Below are positions 23,066-34,980 of a stretch of DNA of 64,000 nt, one piece after another. Position numbers and translations under genes: made by a program. Source of the stretch: Stictocephala bisonia (lineage: Eukaryota; Arthropoda; Insecta; Hemiptera; Membracidae); NCBI GenBank assembly GCA_035578905.1, contig JAQJVL010000158.1:1668501-1732500 (forward strand), given 5' to 3'. The notes under the pieces are model-generated. The model searched no databases. It had not been told where the DNA came from and saw only the letters and a program-made list of their open reading frames with translations. Each line of letters begins with the position of its first letter. Positions within the stretch are counted from its first letter, which is position 1.

Positions 23066-26000
23066 TTCTGTCCTGTACAACATCCAAACTCTAAAAACCG
23101 TCCAAAAAGTTAACTATGAATTAAGTAATTGAATCACATCACTGACCTTCACAAATTAACCACACAAATCTTTTAAGATAAGACAACATTTTCTTTAGAG
23201 GAGGGATACAGAAATAATGTCTAATTTAAGTTGCAACTAGCATTTTATTTCCATATAATGAAATGTACAGGTAAAGAGATCTGTACAATATGACAGTGGC
23301 GGGTTAGATGTTTACACTTCCATTCAGTTGTGCTGAGAACTATCTAAACTATCAACTAAACAAGGTTACACTTTCAACGTAAAAACAAACTTAGAAAACT
23401 ATATCACTTAATATGGCACTACTGTCAGTAGAACTCAAACTTGTGCATTTTCTGTACTAAAAACAAATTTACTTAACACAGAAAACCATTTTTAATTTGT
23501 TTACATATATGAAACGACGTTAGTGTGAGTTAATTATACATGTGCAAGTTTTAGGGATGAAAACCAATGTAATATTAATTTAAATTAAAATAATGTATAA
23601 ACAAAATTCATTTTTACGTACATCCAATTATTAATAGTAATACTTCCATCTTAGAATAAAAAAGTCATATGCATACGTCGACTTAAATTAAAGACATTAC
23701 TTTAAAGACTCTTTCATTACAAAAGTAAGAATTTTAAAACAAAATAATGTAAGTTAACTTTCAATTATCAATCAATAAAAACATCAAAATAAAATAAATA
23801 CTTTATTTTATTCATTATTTAAATGGAATAAATAAAATATAACTGCCAATTACTGGAATAATGAATTATTATAGATATTTAACAATTATCTAATATGTCA
23901 ATACACTGTTTTAAAATTGATTATCATCATAACATACAGTATATGCTAATTTTACGGATGTAAGACAAATTGCACATGGTTACAAGTCTACTGGCTCAAA
24001 CGGTAAAACAATGTGCTGGGTGCACACAACAGCCATAGGCGGATTACATCACACGTAACATTCACACTAGGTATTGCTCAAAGGAAATATCAATCGGCCA
24101 AAAAGAAAATATTAGTCTATATTTAATAATTATCGAAGCAAACAGTTTTAGGTGAACGAAAATTTGAAACTATAAGAAGGCAATTATTACTAATGGTTTA
24201 TTTTACAAACTTTTCTAAAAATTATCACCAATTTCACTTTCTACGTATAGTACAAATTTGGATGATATTAAATAACTTTCTTTTATCAGCGTTATATTCT
24301 GATCATATTTTAAAGACTGTAAGTAAGAATATAAATCAAAAGCCAAATTAAAATCGTGTTGTGTACCTTAGAAGAATAACCTTGCAGGTATTTCATGACA
24401 ACAAAACCTAAGAACACATTTGTATTACAATCACAAAATAAAAATCTCAACTGTTAATAAATCTTAAATATATAAAAAAACAAATTATAAAAAACGCTAT
24501 AATGAAGCAGCAAACAATATTTTAAAAGCATCAATGACATTTATCAAATTCAACCGTTAATCAATTAACAATTTTATCAATACATGTGATTCAACAATGT
24601 TGTCTACATTTAAATTAAAAGTATCTTAGATTAATTTTATTCTTCTTCTCAACCCATTTTTATTTTCTGAAATTGAAATAAATATTATTATGTAAAAGTT
24701 TTATGTATATATATAAAAAAAAAAAAAAAAAAAAAACATGTCTTACAATTAATTCACAAAAGGGAAAAATTGCCTTCAGGTAAAACTTTACAACAAATAT
24801 CTATTTCAAAGTGAAATCATCTAATAATAAATTTCTGTATTAGTACTACTTTAAACATGTATTACATTAAACATACATGAAGGAGCATTTTTGAAATCCA
24901 TCCTATTAATATCATTTTATTAACTTCTAATTCTATCCATTTCTGTTTTTTTGGTTCAAGGATAAATTCTCATGTTGTAAATAAATGATATATTATCAAT
25001 TATGAATTTCAGAAATTTATCATGGATCTGGTATTTTTATTGAAACAATTTATAAACTATATGCGTTAACTATAATTTTGTTTACAGTTATATTATTTAG
25101 ATTTTTTAGACATTTAAACATAATTGTACATCATATTTTGACGGTATGTACTTTTAGTGACGGTGTTCATTATTGATCTAAATAATTATAGGTTCAACAT
25201 AACACTTTTTTATAAAAAGTTTATATTTCAACTTTTAATCTGAAGCCATTTTCAAACAGTTGTCAACAACATGTAACATTTATATAAAAAAAGTAGTGTG
25301 CAGCAAGTTAATTTAGATTAATAATAACTTTAAACGTTTTAAAAATGACAATCAATTGGTGATAGTGATCAATATCAAAAGAAACATAGTAAGGGTAATA
25401 TATAATACAAAACAAGTTAACGTATACAACACAATACTATTATAATTAAATATTTAGTACATTTTGTACTTATATTATAATATACTAGTGTTTTGTGGCA
25501 TATACTTGTTTTGTATTTGTACCAACACGTAATATGCTGTCTAAGAAACTGTTTGTAAATGCCTGTCAGAAGTGTTTAACAATGATTTTCAGGAATGTCC
25601 GGATTCCTTTATGACTCTGCTCTGAGGAAGGTAAACGTGGTTTACTGAAATCAATCTCATAATATTTAGTACATTTTGTACTTATAATAAATTTGTGTTT
25701 ACTTTTTTTGAACCTCTAGCAACACGTAAAATAACACTTGCGAAACTACAGATTAATAATATTATACATATTATTAACGTTCTTCAAACATTCCTTAATT
25801 TTTTTTAATACTTCAAATCTGATGCAGAATTTTTAAAATTTTTATTTAAATACTTGTTGTTCCTCTGACTTAAATAGAACAATCTACCATTTAAAATAAC
25901 CTATTCCAATGGTAAGACCTATATTAATTCAGTACCACAATTAGTTATTTCTTATAATACCTTATTATAATAGGACTTAAAATATACACTATTTCTTGAT

Positions 26001-26674
26001 TATCCATAAAATACCCAAATAAAGGATTAATTTGATAAAACTTTTCTTAACAGCGTAAATAACATCCAAAAATAAAAAAATGAAAAACTAATCACAGAGA
26101 ACCTGGAATGATTACACTAAAAAAAGTATGCAAGTCACAATTTTAAAAATAATAATATTTTAAAATCAATAAACTATAAAATAGGTGAGGTAAAAATTGT
26201 TATAACTAATTAAGCCCTGAAAATTAAACAGTACAATATAAATAATATATAAAAATCATGTCATATATGTATTTTAGAAGGTCCCTATTTACAAATGTTT
26301 AAATTTGTTGTAAGTAAAATATTTCTATGAAGGATTGAATTATTACGTATTAATTGGTAATGTTACTTTGAAAAATAACTGATAAATTATTTCATAGAAA
26401 CATCTATAGAAATTAATGATTGGAAAAGGGGCAAAAGCAATGATTTCACGAGGTGCATGATACTTACAAAATAATACTGATTGCAAAGCCTTACAATAAG
26501 AATGAGTATTTTAATTAAATGCTTTAAAGAACACACGTAAAAGATCTTGAAATGAGATCAAACTAACCGTAACTAACACTAAGATACCCTAAATGCGTGT
26601 CATGTCAAAAAAAATGTTACAATTAATTACGAGTTATCACAATTATAATAAAATATACATTAAAAAGGATCCGG
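23066..26674. other. Long AT-rich stretch
   Basis: No exon recognised in 3.6 kb. It holds a poly(A) run at 24,717-24,736 and a duplicated TATTTAGTACATTTTGTACT at 25,449 and about 25,660. Between those lies a hairpin motif (25,614-25,650) described in the findings. Confidence 0.4.
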
Positions 26675-27063
26675 CTAGAAACTGTCTTTGAAAGTGAACT
26701 GCGACGCACGACTACCACAGGGTATAGGTGGTTCAATTTTCTTTACTACGTCTTCTAACAGGTATGTGTGCACATCTTTGCGTGTTGGCCACTTGTAGGA
26801 GCCGCAAGTGGTTGGTTCCATGGCATTGATCTCTATTCCGTTGCTCGGCAGACTAATTACTTCACCGGGGTACAGAAGATCGTCGTACCGCACCACTACC
26901 CAATCACCAGGTTGATACGGGTTAGTTGACTTTAAATTAGGTAATTTTTCTTCTTTTATTTCATTTTTTTGCTCTATCTTTTCTTCAGGAGAACAGGCCA
27001 GCCCATTTCCTGCAGGAGTCTCTGTTTTGTTGACGTTTACTTCAGCCAATTTTCCATTTGCAT
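26675..27063 (-). CDS. Alternative terminal exon with a Tudor/chromo-like domain
   Basis: The acceptor is AATTTTCTTACAG. Two bases (AT) are followed by ANGKLAEVNVNK, and the exon codes for 128 residues in exactly the phase of the zinc-finger exons. Residues 25-42 are charged (EEKIEQKNEIKEEK). Residues ~50-112 form a compact β-rich module: PGDWVVVRYDD, LYPGEVIS, an aromatic-basic turn (YKWPTRKD) and EDVVKKIEPP. The GDxVxVxY…YPGxI…W/YKWP…EDV pattern recurs in many uncharacterised animal proteins. It looks Tudor- or chromo-like, so a chromatin or protein-binding role is plausible, but this is inference. There are no zinc-finger cysteines. There is no ATG at the front and a splice acceptor is present, so it is a tail exon, not a single-exon gene. 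Confidence 0.75.
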
Positions 27064-27677
27064 CTGTAAGAAAATTACATTGTAGAACAATTCATCAACA
27101 TTTCCCAAACACTGATTTATCCTTCCGCTAAACACCTATTTAACAGAGGTTTACCTGTGTTTGTTTTTATTTCACATCCATCCAGTCATGGGGGACTTAT
27201 TATAGTAATAACATACAGGAGATGTCATGACATTTAAAATAATCAGTTATTATATCATCATTGTCAAGGACTCATGAGAAATGACTCATGATTAAAAAAA
27301 CCACAACAAAACGATAGTTTTTATTGAGCCAGAATACATATTTGTTAAACTATTTCTTTATTTTATGTTTTTCAGGATAATACAGTAAAATTAAATTTAA
27401 TCTTAAGCCTACTTAAACAATTTTGTTTAAATCTATTTTTAATGCACATTAACTATAATTGTTAAGGCTACTTTTTTCGGCATTCACAATAAATATAAAT
27501 TTATGCTAAAATTTATTACATAGTAAAAATTGCAATTTCCTTTTATTAATGCTATCAATTCATTTATACGGTATTTAATTTAATAATTTTCTTCTCAGAT
27601 ACATAAAAAAAACCAGTTGATTTAAAAGCGTTTATTCTCATTGGTGAATGATTATAATGGTACATGTATATCTGAAT
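27064..27677. other. Intronic AT-rich stretch
   Basis: No feature recognised between the Tudor-like exon and the hAT MITE. Confidence 0.4.
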
Positions 27678-28261
27678 TAGGGATGGGAAATGTAGTTCAT
27701 CAGACGGAGTTAGTTCACTCCGGAGTTATAATGACTCGGAACTAGTTCCGCGGAGTAGTTCCAACTCCGAACGTCGTTCCAGTTCAACGTAGAGCGAAGC
27801 TCAAGTGAGTCGCTCCGAGTGGATGCGCGCACATCACATACTTCACTCCTTTGTTTTGATCGTTCCAACAACTCCGGAACTATGTTAGTTCCATGGAGTG
27901 GGGAGAGATACGTCGACACTGCAGCTGCTCTGACAGTGGTTGCGCGCGCATCTCGTTCTCACTCCTTTCTGTTGATAGTTCCAAAAAGATAGAAACTAAC
28001 ATATGATTTTTAGGTTATATCCAGCTAACAATTTGAATTGTGTATATATTATTTTACAAAGAAAAAGTATGGATGTCTTATGAATTTTCCAGCAGAAAGT
28101 AAAGTATTGTATATTTTATATGCGTATATTTATGACATATAATACTCATTTATTCTAGTTCCAAAATGAACTGTTCCGCACTAGCACTCGGAGTTGGAGC
28201 TGTAACTCCTTAACCGGAGTAGTTCCTTTGTTGTCGTTCACTACGGAGTTACCCATCTCTA
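27678..28261. mobile_element. hAT MITE built of GGAGTT/AACTCC palindromes
   Basis: The ends are TAGGGATGGG and, reverse-complemented, TAGAGATGGG, the usual start of many hAT elements. The flanks are ATCTGAAT (27,670-27,677) and ATCTGAAC (28,262-28,269), an 8-bp target duplication with one difference. Both subterminal regions are packed with GGAGTT, AACTCC, GGAACTA and TAGTTCC in alternating orientation, giving many short hairpins. At 584 bp it has no transposase frame. Confidence 0.85.
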
Positions 28262-28269
28262 ATCTGAAC

Positions 28270-30300
28270 GTAAATTAAATATACTCTCCTTCATTTTAGC
28301 ATTTTACAAATATTTTTCTTTATCTGTAGAATGTTTTAGTCAGGTTGGTTCTCTGGTGTCTCATGACTGTTTTAATATATCTTTCATATGATTCAAAATT
28401 TGCTCTTACTCTTAAATGATACCTTTTCTTTGAAACTAAATTCAAATCACCTAAACTATATGTCTTATGAGATTAGAGGACTCAAATGGAGATTTTCTTA
28501 TTAGAGTAGCCAGGATTAAATTTAATAAGATGGATTAGACATAACATAAAGTTTATTAAAAACATAAAACAATTTAAAAAAAAATCATATCCTACTAGTA
28601 TATTTTATAAATTTCAATACTCAAAAATTGAAATATTCTTTCAAAAATGTATCATATAAACAAAGTATTAAACTTAAAGATGCTTGAAGAAGCCCAGTCT
28701 TATATTTATTAGGGTAGGAACTAACATAAGTGAAGAAAATAAATTTGATCGCCATTTGTTTTGATAGTAAATTTTGGAAATATTTTCCTTTTCTACTTCT
28801 GTTAAATAAATAATTTCTTTTTTTTAATTTATTATACTCATAAATTTAACTATTATTATTTTTTTTTAAACAAAACACAAAATAATTTTGTGCTATGCTC
28901 AAACAACAAAATTAATTACTTATTATGATAACTATTTAAGATTTTCATTATTGTGGACTATAATTGAATTATCTCTAGTTTATTGCTCATGTTCCATCTC
29001 CCAATTGTCATTTATATAAAACGCGCCTTTCCCCCACAAATAAATATAGAACCATTTTTGTTAAAATATTTGAAAAATTGATATTCGACAAAGAAATTAT
29101 TAAAACAGGAATTTCATAATTTTGCATCAATAAAACCTTTTTTAAAAATATTGTACTTTAATCACATTGTAAGGCAATAAGTATAATTTGTTCCTGTTTT
29201 TAGATTTATTTAGGTTTTATTTTACTTGCGCAGCTAGGTGTTTTATCAGTGCTTTGAAATGTTGGGTTTGAGAATTCTAAACCAATTGAATTATACAAAC
29301 AGATGTGGCAGGAATCACTAAACTTTTAAGAGCAAATAAAGACATTAAACATAAAATAAAGATCACAGATTTCTTAAGATCTTTTTATTCCTCATCCGTT
29401 TGCTTGTGTTTTTATTAAATATAAATTGTCAAAACCCTTAAATACAATTAGGAATTTATTCAATAAATAATGTTCTAGAAACTTAACATAATTATTTTCA
29501 GCCTTCAAGTCTGCAGAGGCAGTCATTAGTTATTATGTTGTCCCATAACAGCTACCTATGATAAATGCGGACCAGCAATTTGTCAAATAATTATAACTTT
29601 TACATTGTTTAGAAGACGTAAGAGTTACAAAAGAATTAGCTTTTTAAAATTTTAATTAATCGTTTGTATTTTCATAAAATCATAAACTAATAAACTAAAA
29701 TTCAATTTTTTTTTTCTTTCACAAACAAATATTATTAAGAAACTAAAAAACTGATCCTCTAGTAAGTTTTACGCTCTTTCAATCTATGTAAAAATTAAAA
29801 ATAATTTTCCCACAAATCATTAGGTCTCAGAGCTGTTCTGCATTTAACATTGCTTTTATATGGTAAATATAATAAATCCAATATAGCTACAACTTCAGCA
29901 GACTCTTTCTTAACTCTACTGAGGAATAAATAGGATTCAATAATCTAATAAGGCAAGTAGAAATAAATCAATGATAATTTTATTCTTCAATTGCATTTTT
30001 TTTATAACTGAATTTTATTTATTTATTTTTTTGCAAGTTTACAAAACTTTCAATTCTCATTACAATACTTCACTAGGCTACATCACAGAGAAGAAAGAAA
30101 CCGAGGTCACATCCAATAGTGCGCTAACATTGTGTTCAGTTAGTGTGTCGAATAATTATTTCTCCAGTTTGCCATGCGGATGGTATTACCAGCACCTTTA
30201 TCAGTCCCTCCTTTATTGCCCCAAATCCACAAGGATGAATGAAGAATTATAACTACGAACGTATAAAGGTATACATTAGTTCAATCTATTTATATGCCTG
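28270..30300. other. AT-rich non-coding stretch
   Basis: No exon or repeat recognised. A frame on the plus strand at 29,971-30,252 has no homology that I recognise and starts in a poly-T tract, so I do not call it. Confidence 0.35.
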
Positions 30301-30358
30301 CCACTAAGGCGTTCGTTACGGGCATAAGAAAGCAACCTGTTTCCTTTTTCTCTGTGGC
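30301..30358. repeat. 57-bp dispersed motif, copy 2
   Basis: Partner of 23,009-23,065, with the same order of blocks (CCACTAAGGCGTTCG, ATAAGA, CTGTTTCC, TGTGG). It lies about 180 bp left of the piggyBac element but outside its terminal repeat. Confidence 0.75.
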
Positions 30359-30534
30359 TACATTTAAATTATTTAATTTTTTCTTAGAAATTGGGCTTAA
30401 GCGGCCGGTGTCATAACTAGAATCTACATTATTTCATTGTTGATTAGATCAGGAGTTAATACTGATTCTCTTGTAAGGCACACATTTGAGTTAGCCTCTT
30501 GGCCACCAAAAACCCTATGTTCATGTTTTCCCTT

Positions 30535-31507
30535 TTAACCCTGGAATGGTAACCCTTCGTGATTTTTCTGCATGCAAATAGTGTTTTGTAAATTAAAGGC
30601 AGGTTTTTGTCACAACTGTACCGAACAAACGAGCCATCCCTCCCCACCCCTTCCTGACCTTGATCCACTTGTCGCAGTCTGCTAGTGTCATTCGTGTTGT
30701 TCACAACAACGTATGTTGCTGATTTTTTACGAAGGGTTACCAGTGCCATAACTTTTTCTGAGTGTCTAGTTTTGTAAATATTAGGTTTTATTAGTAGTTT
30801 TAGTTCAATATTAATGTAAATAGTTGTATATAGACCTATATTTGATTAACAATGGCTTTGCGTCTATCTGAAATAGACATAATGTTAAATAATGACAGTG
30901 ATCCTGACGATGACAGTGGAAGTGCTAAAGACTATTATAAAAAGCGTCCTAGGAACCGAAGATGAAGGTCCACAAAGAGCAAGAAGGCAACAAAGAAAAA
31001 GAACAACATGTGGTACTTGTCCATATCAGAAAAGGCGAATGACGAGCAATTATTGTGTCAGTTGTGACACTCCCTTCTGTCTTGAGCACCGAGGTGACAT
31101 GTGTAAAACCTGCTGCGAAGACGTCTAAAACAGTAAGAGATCTGTGCTCATTGATGGACTGAGACAATAATGTTTTTTGTTGTTGAAAATTATACTTTTA
31201 TATTAATGATTTCATAATTAAAATTGTTTTAACTTTGAAAATTATTAAAAAAAACATTTTTTTTGTAAATCACTACAAATCAAAAACATTACGTTATAAA
31301 TAAATTTTTTCTGATTTAATTATTATCAATTTTAATAACGTTTGTACTTGTTTAGACTAGTAAAGTATTCAGAATAAAGACTTTGTTGTTAAAACTTGTA
31401 ATTTTTATTTTTAACTATTTTTATAAGACTTGATACCTCACATCGTAAAATATACGAAGGGTTACCAGTAGTGTAACTTTAAATAGGGTTTACCATTCCA
31501 GGGTTAA
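30535..31507 (+). mobile_element. Internally deleted piggyBac element
   Basis: TTAA target sites at 30,535-30,538 and 31,504-31,507 flank an element that begins CCCTGGAATGGTAA and ends with its inverse, the CCC…GGG end type of piggyBac. Subterminal copies of GGTAACCCTTCGT (30,549; inverted at about 30,730 and 31,454) form the inner inverted repeats. Between them lie only the start and the end of a transposase gene. The 965-bp body is intact at both ends, so it could have been moved by a full-length relative. Confidence 0.88.
30852..31128 (+). pseudogene. piggyBac transposase remnant (N-terminus joined to cysteine-rich C-terminus)
   Basis: An ATG at 30,852 opens MALRLSEIDIMLN followed by an acidic DSDPDDDSGS run, as at the start of piggyBac transposases. 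It stops at 30,963-30,965. From about 30,940 another frame reads RRQQRKRTTCGTCPYQ, then CVSC, then FCLEH and CKTCCEDV. This is the C-x2-C / C-x2-C / C-x2-H / C-x2-C cysteine-rich end domain of the transposase. The whole catalytic DDD core is missing. The deletion joined the two ends out of frame, so no transposase is made. Confidence 0.82.
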
Positions 31508-31689
31508 ATGAACCTGGTTCATAAAAAATAGAAAATTGTTTTATTTTACTTTAATTCTTAGTCTCTGAATAGTTACCCATAGTTACTATTAAAAATATAC
31601 CAGGTTATGAGAATCCTTACCTATAAAAAATCAAGTACCAGTATTTTTTTTGCGCTTTGATTAAAATTTGTGTTGATTAAAACAAGCAA

Positions 31690-32110
31690 TGTGGGAACCG
31701 CTGCGTTTTATAAGAACATTGAGTCAAATGGGCCTATTTAATCACTGAGGTACCAGTCACTGGGTTCCTGCGACCTGCAGGTCCAGTACGTTTGACTTAT
31801 GAATCACAGCTTTCTTGCGGTTTCAATTTACATTGTGTGTTATTAAAGCATTTATGTAACTTCGGTTCCAACCGCACCCAGTCAGCGTTACCAACATAAT
31901 CCCTTCTCAGTGCTAAGCACTTTCATTCGAGCTTACATCTGAATAACATTGGCAGCACTGACTCTCCCACCATAGGAGGCATAAAAAACCTGCAAACTGC
32001 AACTGCGAGAATCATAAGAGAATTTCTCAGCGGCACATATTCAGTGGGTCTCAAAAGCCGTACTCCCACTGTATAAAAGGTGCCTGAGGGGCAATATCTG
32101 GGAACAATTT
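31690..32110. other. GC-richer island with a TATA-like box, unexplained
   Basis: About 400 bp are clearly less AT-rich than the kilobases around them. They contain GGTTCCTGCGACCTGCAGGT, CCGCACCCAGTCAGCG and, near the right end, CTGTATAAAAGGTGCC (32,069-32,085). No long frame is supported on either strand and I recognise no mobile-element ends. It could be an internal promoter (TATAAAAGG on the plus strand), an old exon or an old repeat. Confidence 0.35.
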
Positions 32111-32875
32111 TAGGAAAATAAATAACTGGAATACTATTAAGGCCTACTTATTGATAAATAGAATTTTTTCTCTTAAATATATAAACCTTATCTCCCGTTG
32201 ATTTATCTTTATTATTAAACTTAAATACAATTAAATATTAGATAAGAACAACATTTGGTACTTAAAGACAAAATGATTCAGTTTGCAAGTTTCATTCAGG
32301 CACGCATATGTTTAGGCCCTACTTAAAATTGATAACAAAGTGTTGCATGTCGTCAAAGGTTTGTACAAATGTGGTTTTACTCGTTTATAAGTAAAAATTG
32401 GCTTACAGATCAGGTACTGTAATAGCAAATGGGGAAAGACATGCGGCTATGTATAGTAAGTTACCCACTAAAAATCTTCTTTTTTAAAACTTATCTATAG
32501 TATCTCAAGATTTCAGTTTTTAAAAACCCCTCATAATCCTATCATTTTCCCCTTTTAAAATTTGAGTGTACTGAATTTGTCTATATAGAACATAAAGGAC
32601 ATGTTAACAAACTATCAACAAAACAAAATAAAATGTAAATTTATATTAACAACCTACGGTTACAACGCTCGTCCCAACATATAACAATAATAGCTTATCT
32701 AGATTTTCTAAAAGATATCCCCATAGTTGATTAAATATAGATCTACAAATAAATAATGTATTTAAGATTCAAATAAATATTGTAACATAATATATATCCA
32801 TAACACAAATAAAATAAATAATCAACTATACACACAATAAATAGAAATACATTTTTAAAACTGATAAAAAATTAA

Positions 32876-32948
<73 letters not shown>

Positions 32949-34767
32949 ATTTTATTCTATATATATATATATATATATATAATATTCTCTATTATTAATT
33001 TTATCATAACCCTATCTCAAAAAGTTGTAACTTGTGTTTGCAACCTTCGTTCAATGCTTTGGTACCTCGGGAAGTTTGCTGATGTTTTTAATGGACTTAC
33101 AATTTGAATGGATAGTAATTAAAATGCAAAATTTCCTTCTCAAAATTGAATAGTTCAATGTTACAATTAAACTTTATGAAAACTATGATTTAAACTGTAC
33201 AAACTAAAAACTTTGAACACATTTAGTTGACTGAATTCTGTGGAAAACATATTTTAATAAAAAGTTCTTGTTAAAAATAGTCAAAAGAAAGGAAGATCTC
33301 TCTAGATATTTTTCTTTCAGTATTGTATTGTTAATGATTTGGAAAAAATATAGAGCTTTGACTATAAAGAGCTGACTATTTTAGTGATTTCTTTTAAAGA
33401 AAACTCCACACAGCCTTCTGAATAACCATCAAAAACATATGGAAACTTTGTCCCAAAATAAATAATATTACAATTGAATAGATAACGAATTATAGACAAA
33501 TAAAACTAAATAACATATCAAAATAATGATTAAAATATTGTTTTTTAATAAAACACATTCTTGATTGGTGTAAGAAGAAAGATTTAAAAAAGGATACTTT
33601 CAACTTTGTTGAACTATGTACTAATTGTAATGATTCCTATAATAATTGAAACTCTTTCTGATCATAGAACATTTTGCTATTACAAGATATTTCACAGAGA
33701 TTGACGGAGCTTAAGGAAGTAATAATGAATACAAATATTATCTTATATATTAAATTTTCATTCTGTTTGTATCTGCTTTGTAAAAGTTGTTTTCTAAGAA
33801 ACGATTAAACAAATGGGAAATTACAAAAATTTAAATATCCCACAAGCTTACTTTAATACAATATAAGAATGTTCATACAGGGTGCTCATAAAATCCCTCA
33901 AAATTTATTAAAATGGGCAACAATTCCTTCACGCTTGGAAATTTCAAATTATATTTCTATAAATTAAAATGTCACTCACATAAAAAAACATTTTATTTTA
34001 GGAATCAACATTGTTATCTACCTATATTTGACATTTACAAATTTCGACACTCAACTCAGATATGGAAGTATCTGTTACGTTCATAAAAGTAAAGTTATGT
34101 TCTCATGTTCATAAAAATTTCAACATGAGCATTTTTAGGTATTTATTTTAATATATTGTAACCATAAACATTACAAGATATTACATTAAGTATCGTGCTA
34201 AATTTAATAGCTAAACTATAACCACTTTCATGGAAAAAAGGACAAAACTGGTATTATGAAGAAATAAATTTTTCTACATTTTTGCTATTGTTTGCTTCAT
34301 ATATTTTTTATTGCTCATGAAACGACAATCTTTAAGTATTTAATAAATAACAAATTTGAGATCTACATCAATTTAATTACTTAAAGATTGCTAAGCCTTG
34401 TTTTTTCACAAATAATAAAAAATAAATAGTGTATACTTTTATTTTGGAATACTCAAGTTTTCTGCATAGCCTTAGTTAAAAACACAATGAGTGCTACAAA
34501 TTTATAAGTTGATTTCTGATAATTTGGAAATTTATTTTATGGAGAGAAAATGTGATAGGTTATTTATTTTTAAAACATTAATGACCAAAATTGAGGAAAT
34601 GACGGGGAGTATTAACTTGACCCCTTTATTCTGTCTTGTGTCATCTACTTAGCCAACCTCTTATGAAAAATCTTGTAATTTGCTCATTAATAAGGAGAAA
34701 ATACACATGCCTAGTTGATTTTACTTCTTAACCACACATGCAAACTAAATGTTTTGAAGTTGAGCAT
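32111..34767. other. AT-rich stretch with AT microsatellites
   Basis: (TA)n runs lie at 32,878-32,938 and 32,960-32,982. Otherwise no gene is seen. ACAGGGTGCTCATAAAATCCC at 33,878 looks like the edge of a mobile element, but no matching end was found. Confidence 0.4.
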
Positions 34768-34967
34768 TCAAAGTATGAGATCAGTGTGAACGGTATACAC
34801 GTGGCGCTTCAGGTTGGTCTTCTGGTGAAACCGCTTTGGGCAGAAGTCACAGATAAAACTTGGTTGTTGACCACACTCGAGGCGCAAGTGGCGAGTCAAG
34901 TCAGACTTATAGCGATAACTCTTGCAACACTTCGGGCATTCAAACTTGTTCCAAGCGCTAATCTTAC
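34768..34967 (-). CDS. lola: lola-type zinc-finger terminal exon
   Basis: Alternative 3' exon hidden under an unrelated plus-strand frame. On the minus strand the acceptor GACACTATTCCAG is followed by GT, then KISAWNKFE, coding for 65 residues to TGA at 34,768-34,770. Finger 1 is C10-x2-C13-x12-H26-x4-C31. The linker is GQQPSFI, and finger 2 is C39-x2-C42-x12-H55-x4-H60. Only TDLIL follows, making this the shortest tail. The exon's first bases, GTAAGATT, directly after CAG, also form a strong 5' splice-site match (see findings). Confidence 0.87.
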
Positions 34968-34980
34968 CTGGAATAGTGTC
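34961..34980 (-). promoter_or_regulatory. Combined 3'/5' splice-site motif (ratchet-like)
   Basis: Read on the minus strand, the boundary is CTATTCCAG|GTAAGATT: a 3' splice site immediately followed by a near-consensus donor, the form of a recursive splice site. It coincides with the start of the zinc-finger exon at 34,768-34,967. Confidence 0.4.

Noticed and set aside
30456..30749. Minus-strand 97-codon frame
   Set aside because: It overlaps the left terminal repeat and subterminal repeats of the piggyBac element and matches no protein family I know.
33871..33900. ACAGGGTG…ATAAAATCCC as the end of a transposon
   Set aside because: No matching inverted end or target duplication was found within several kb.
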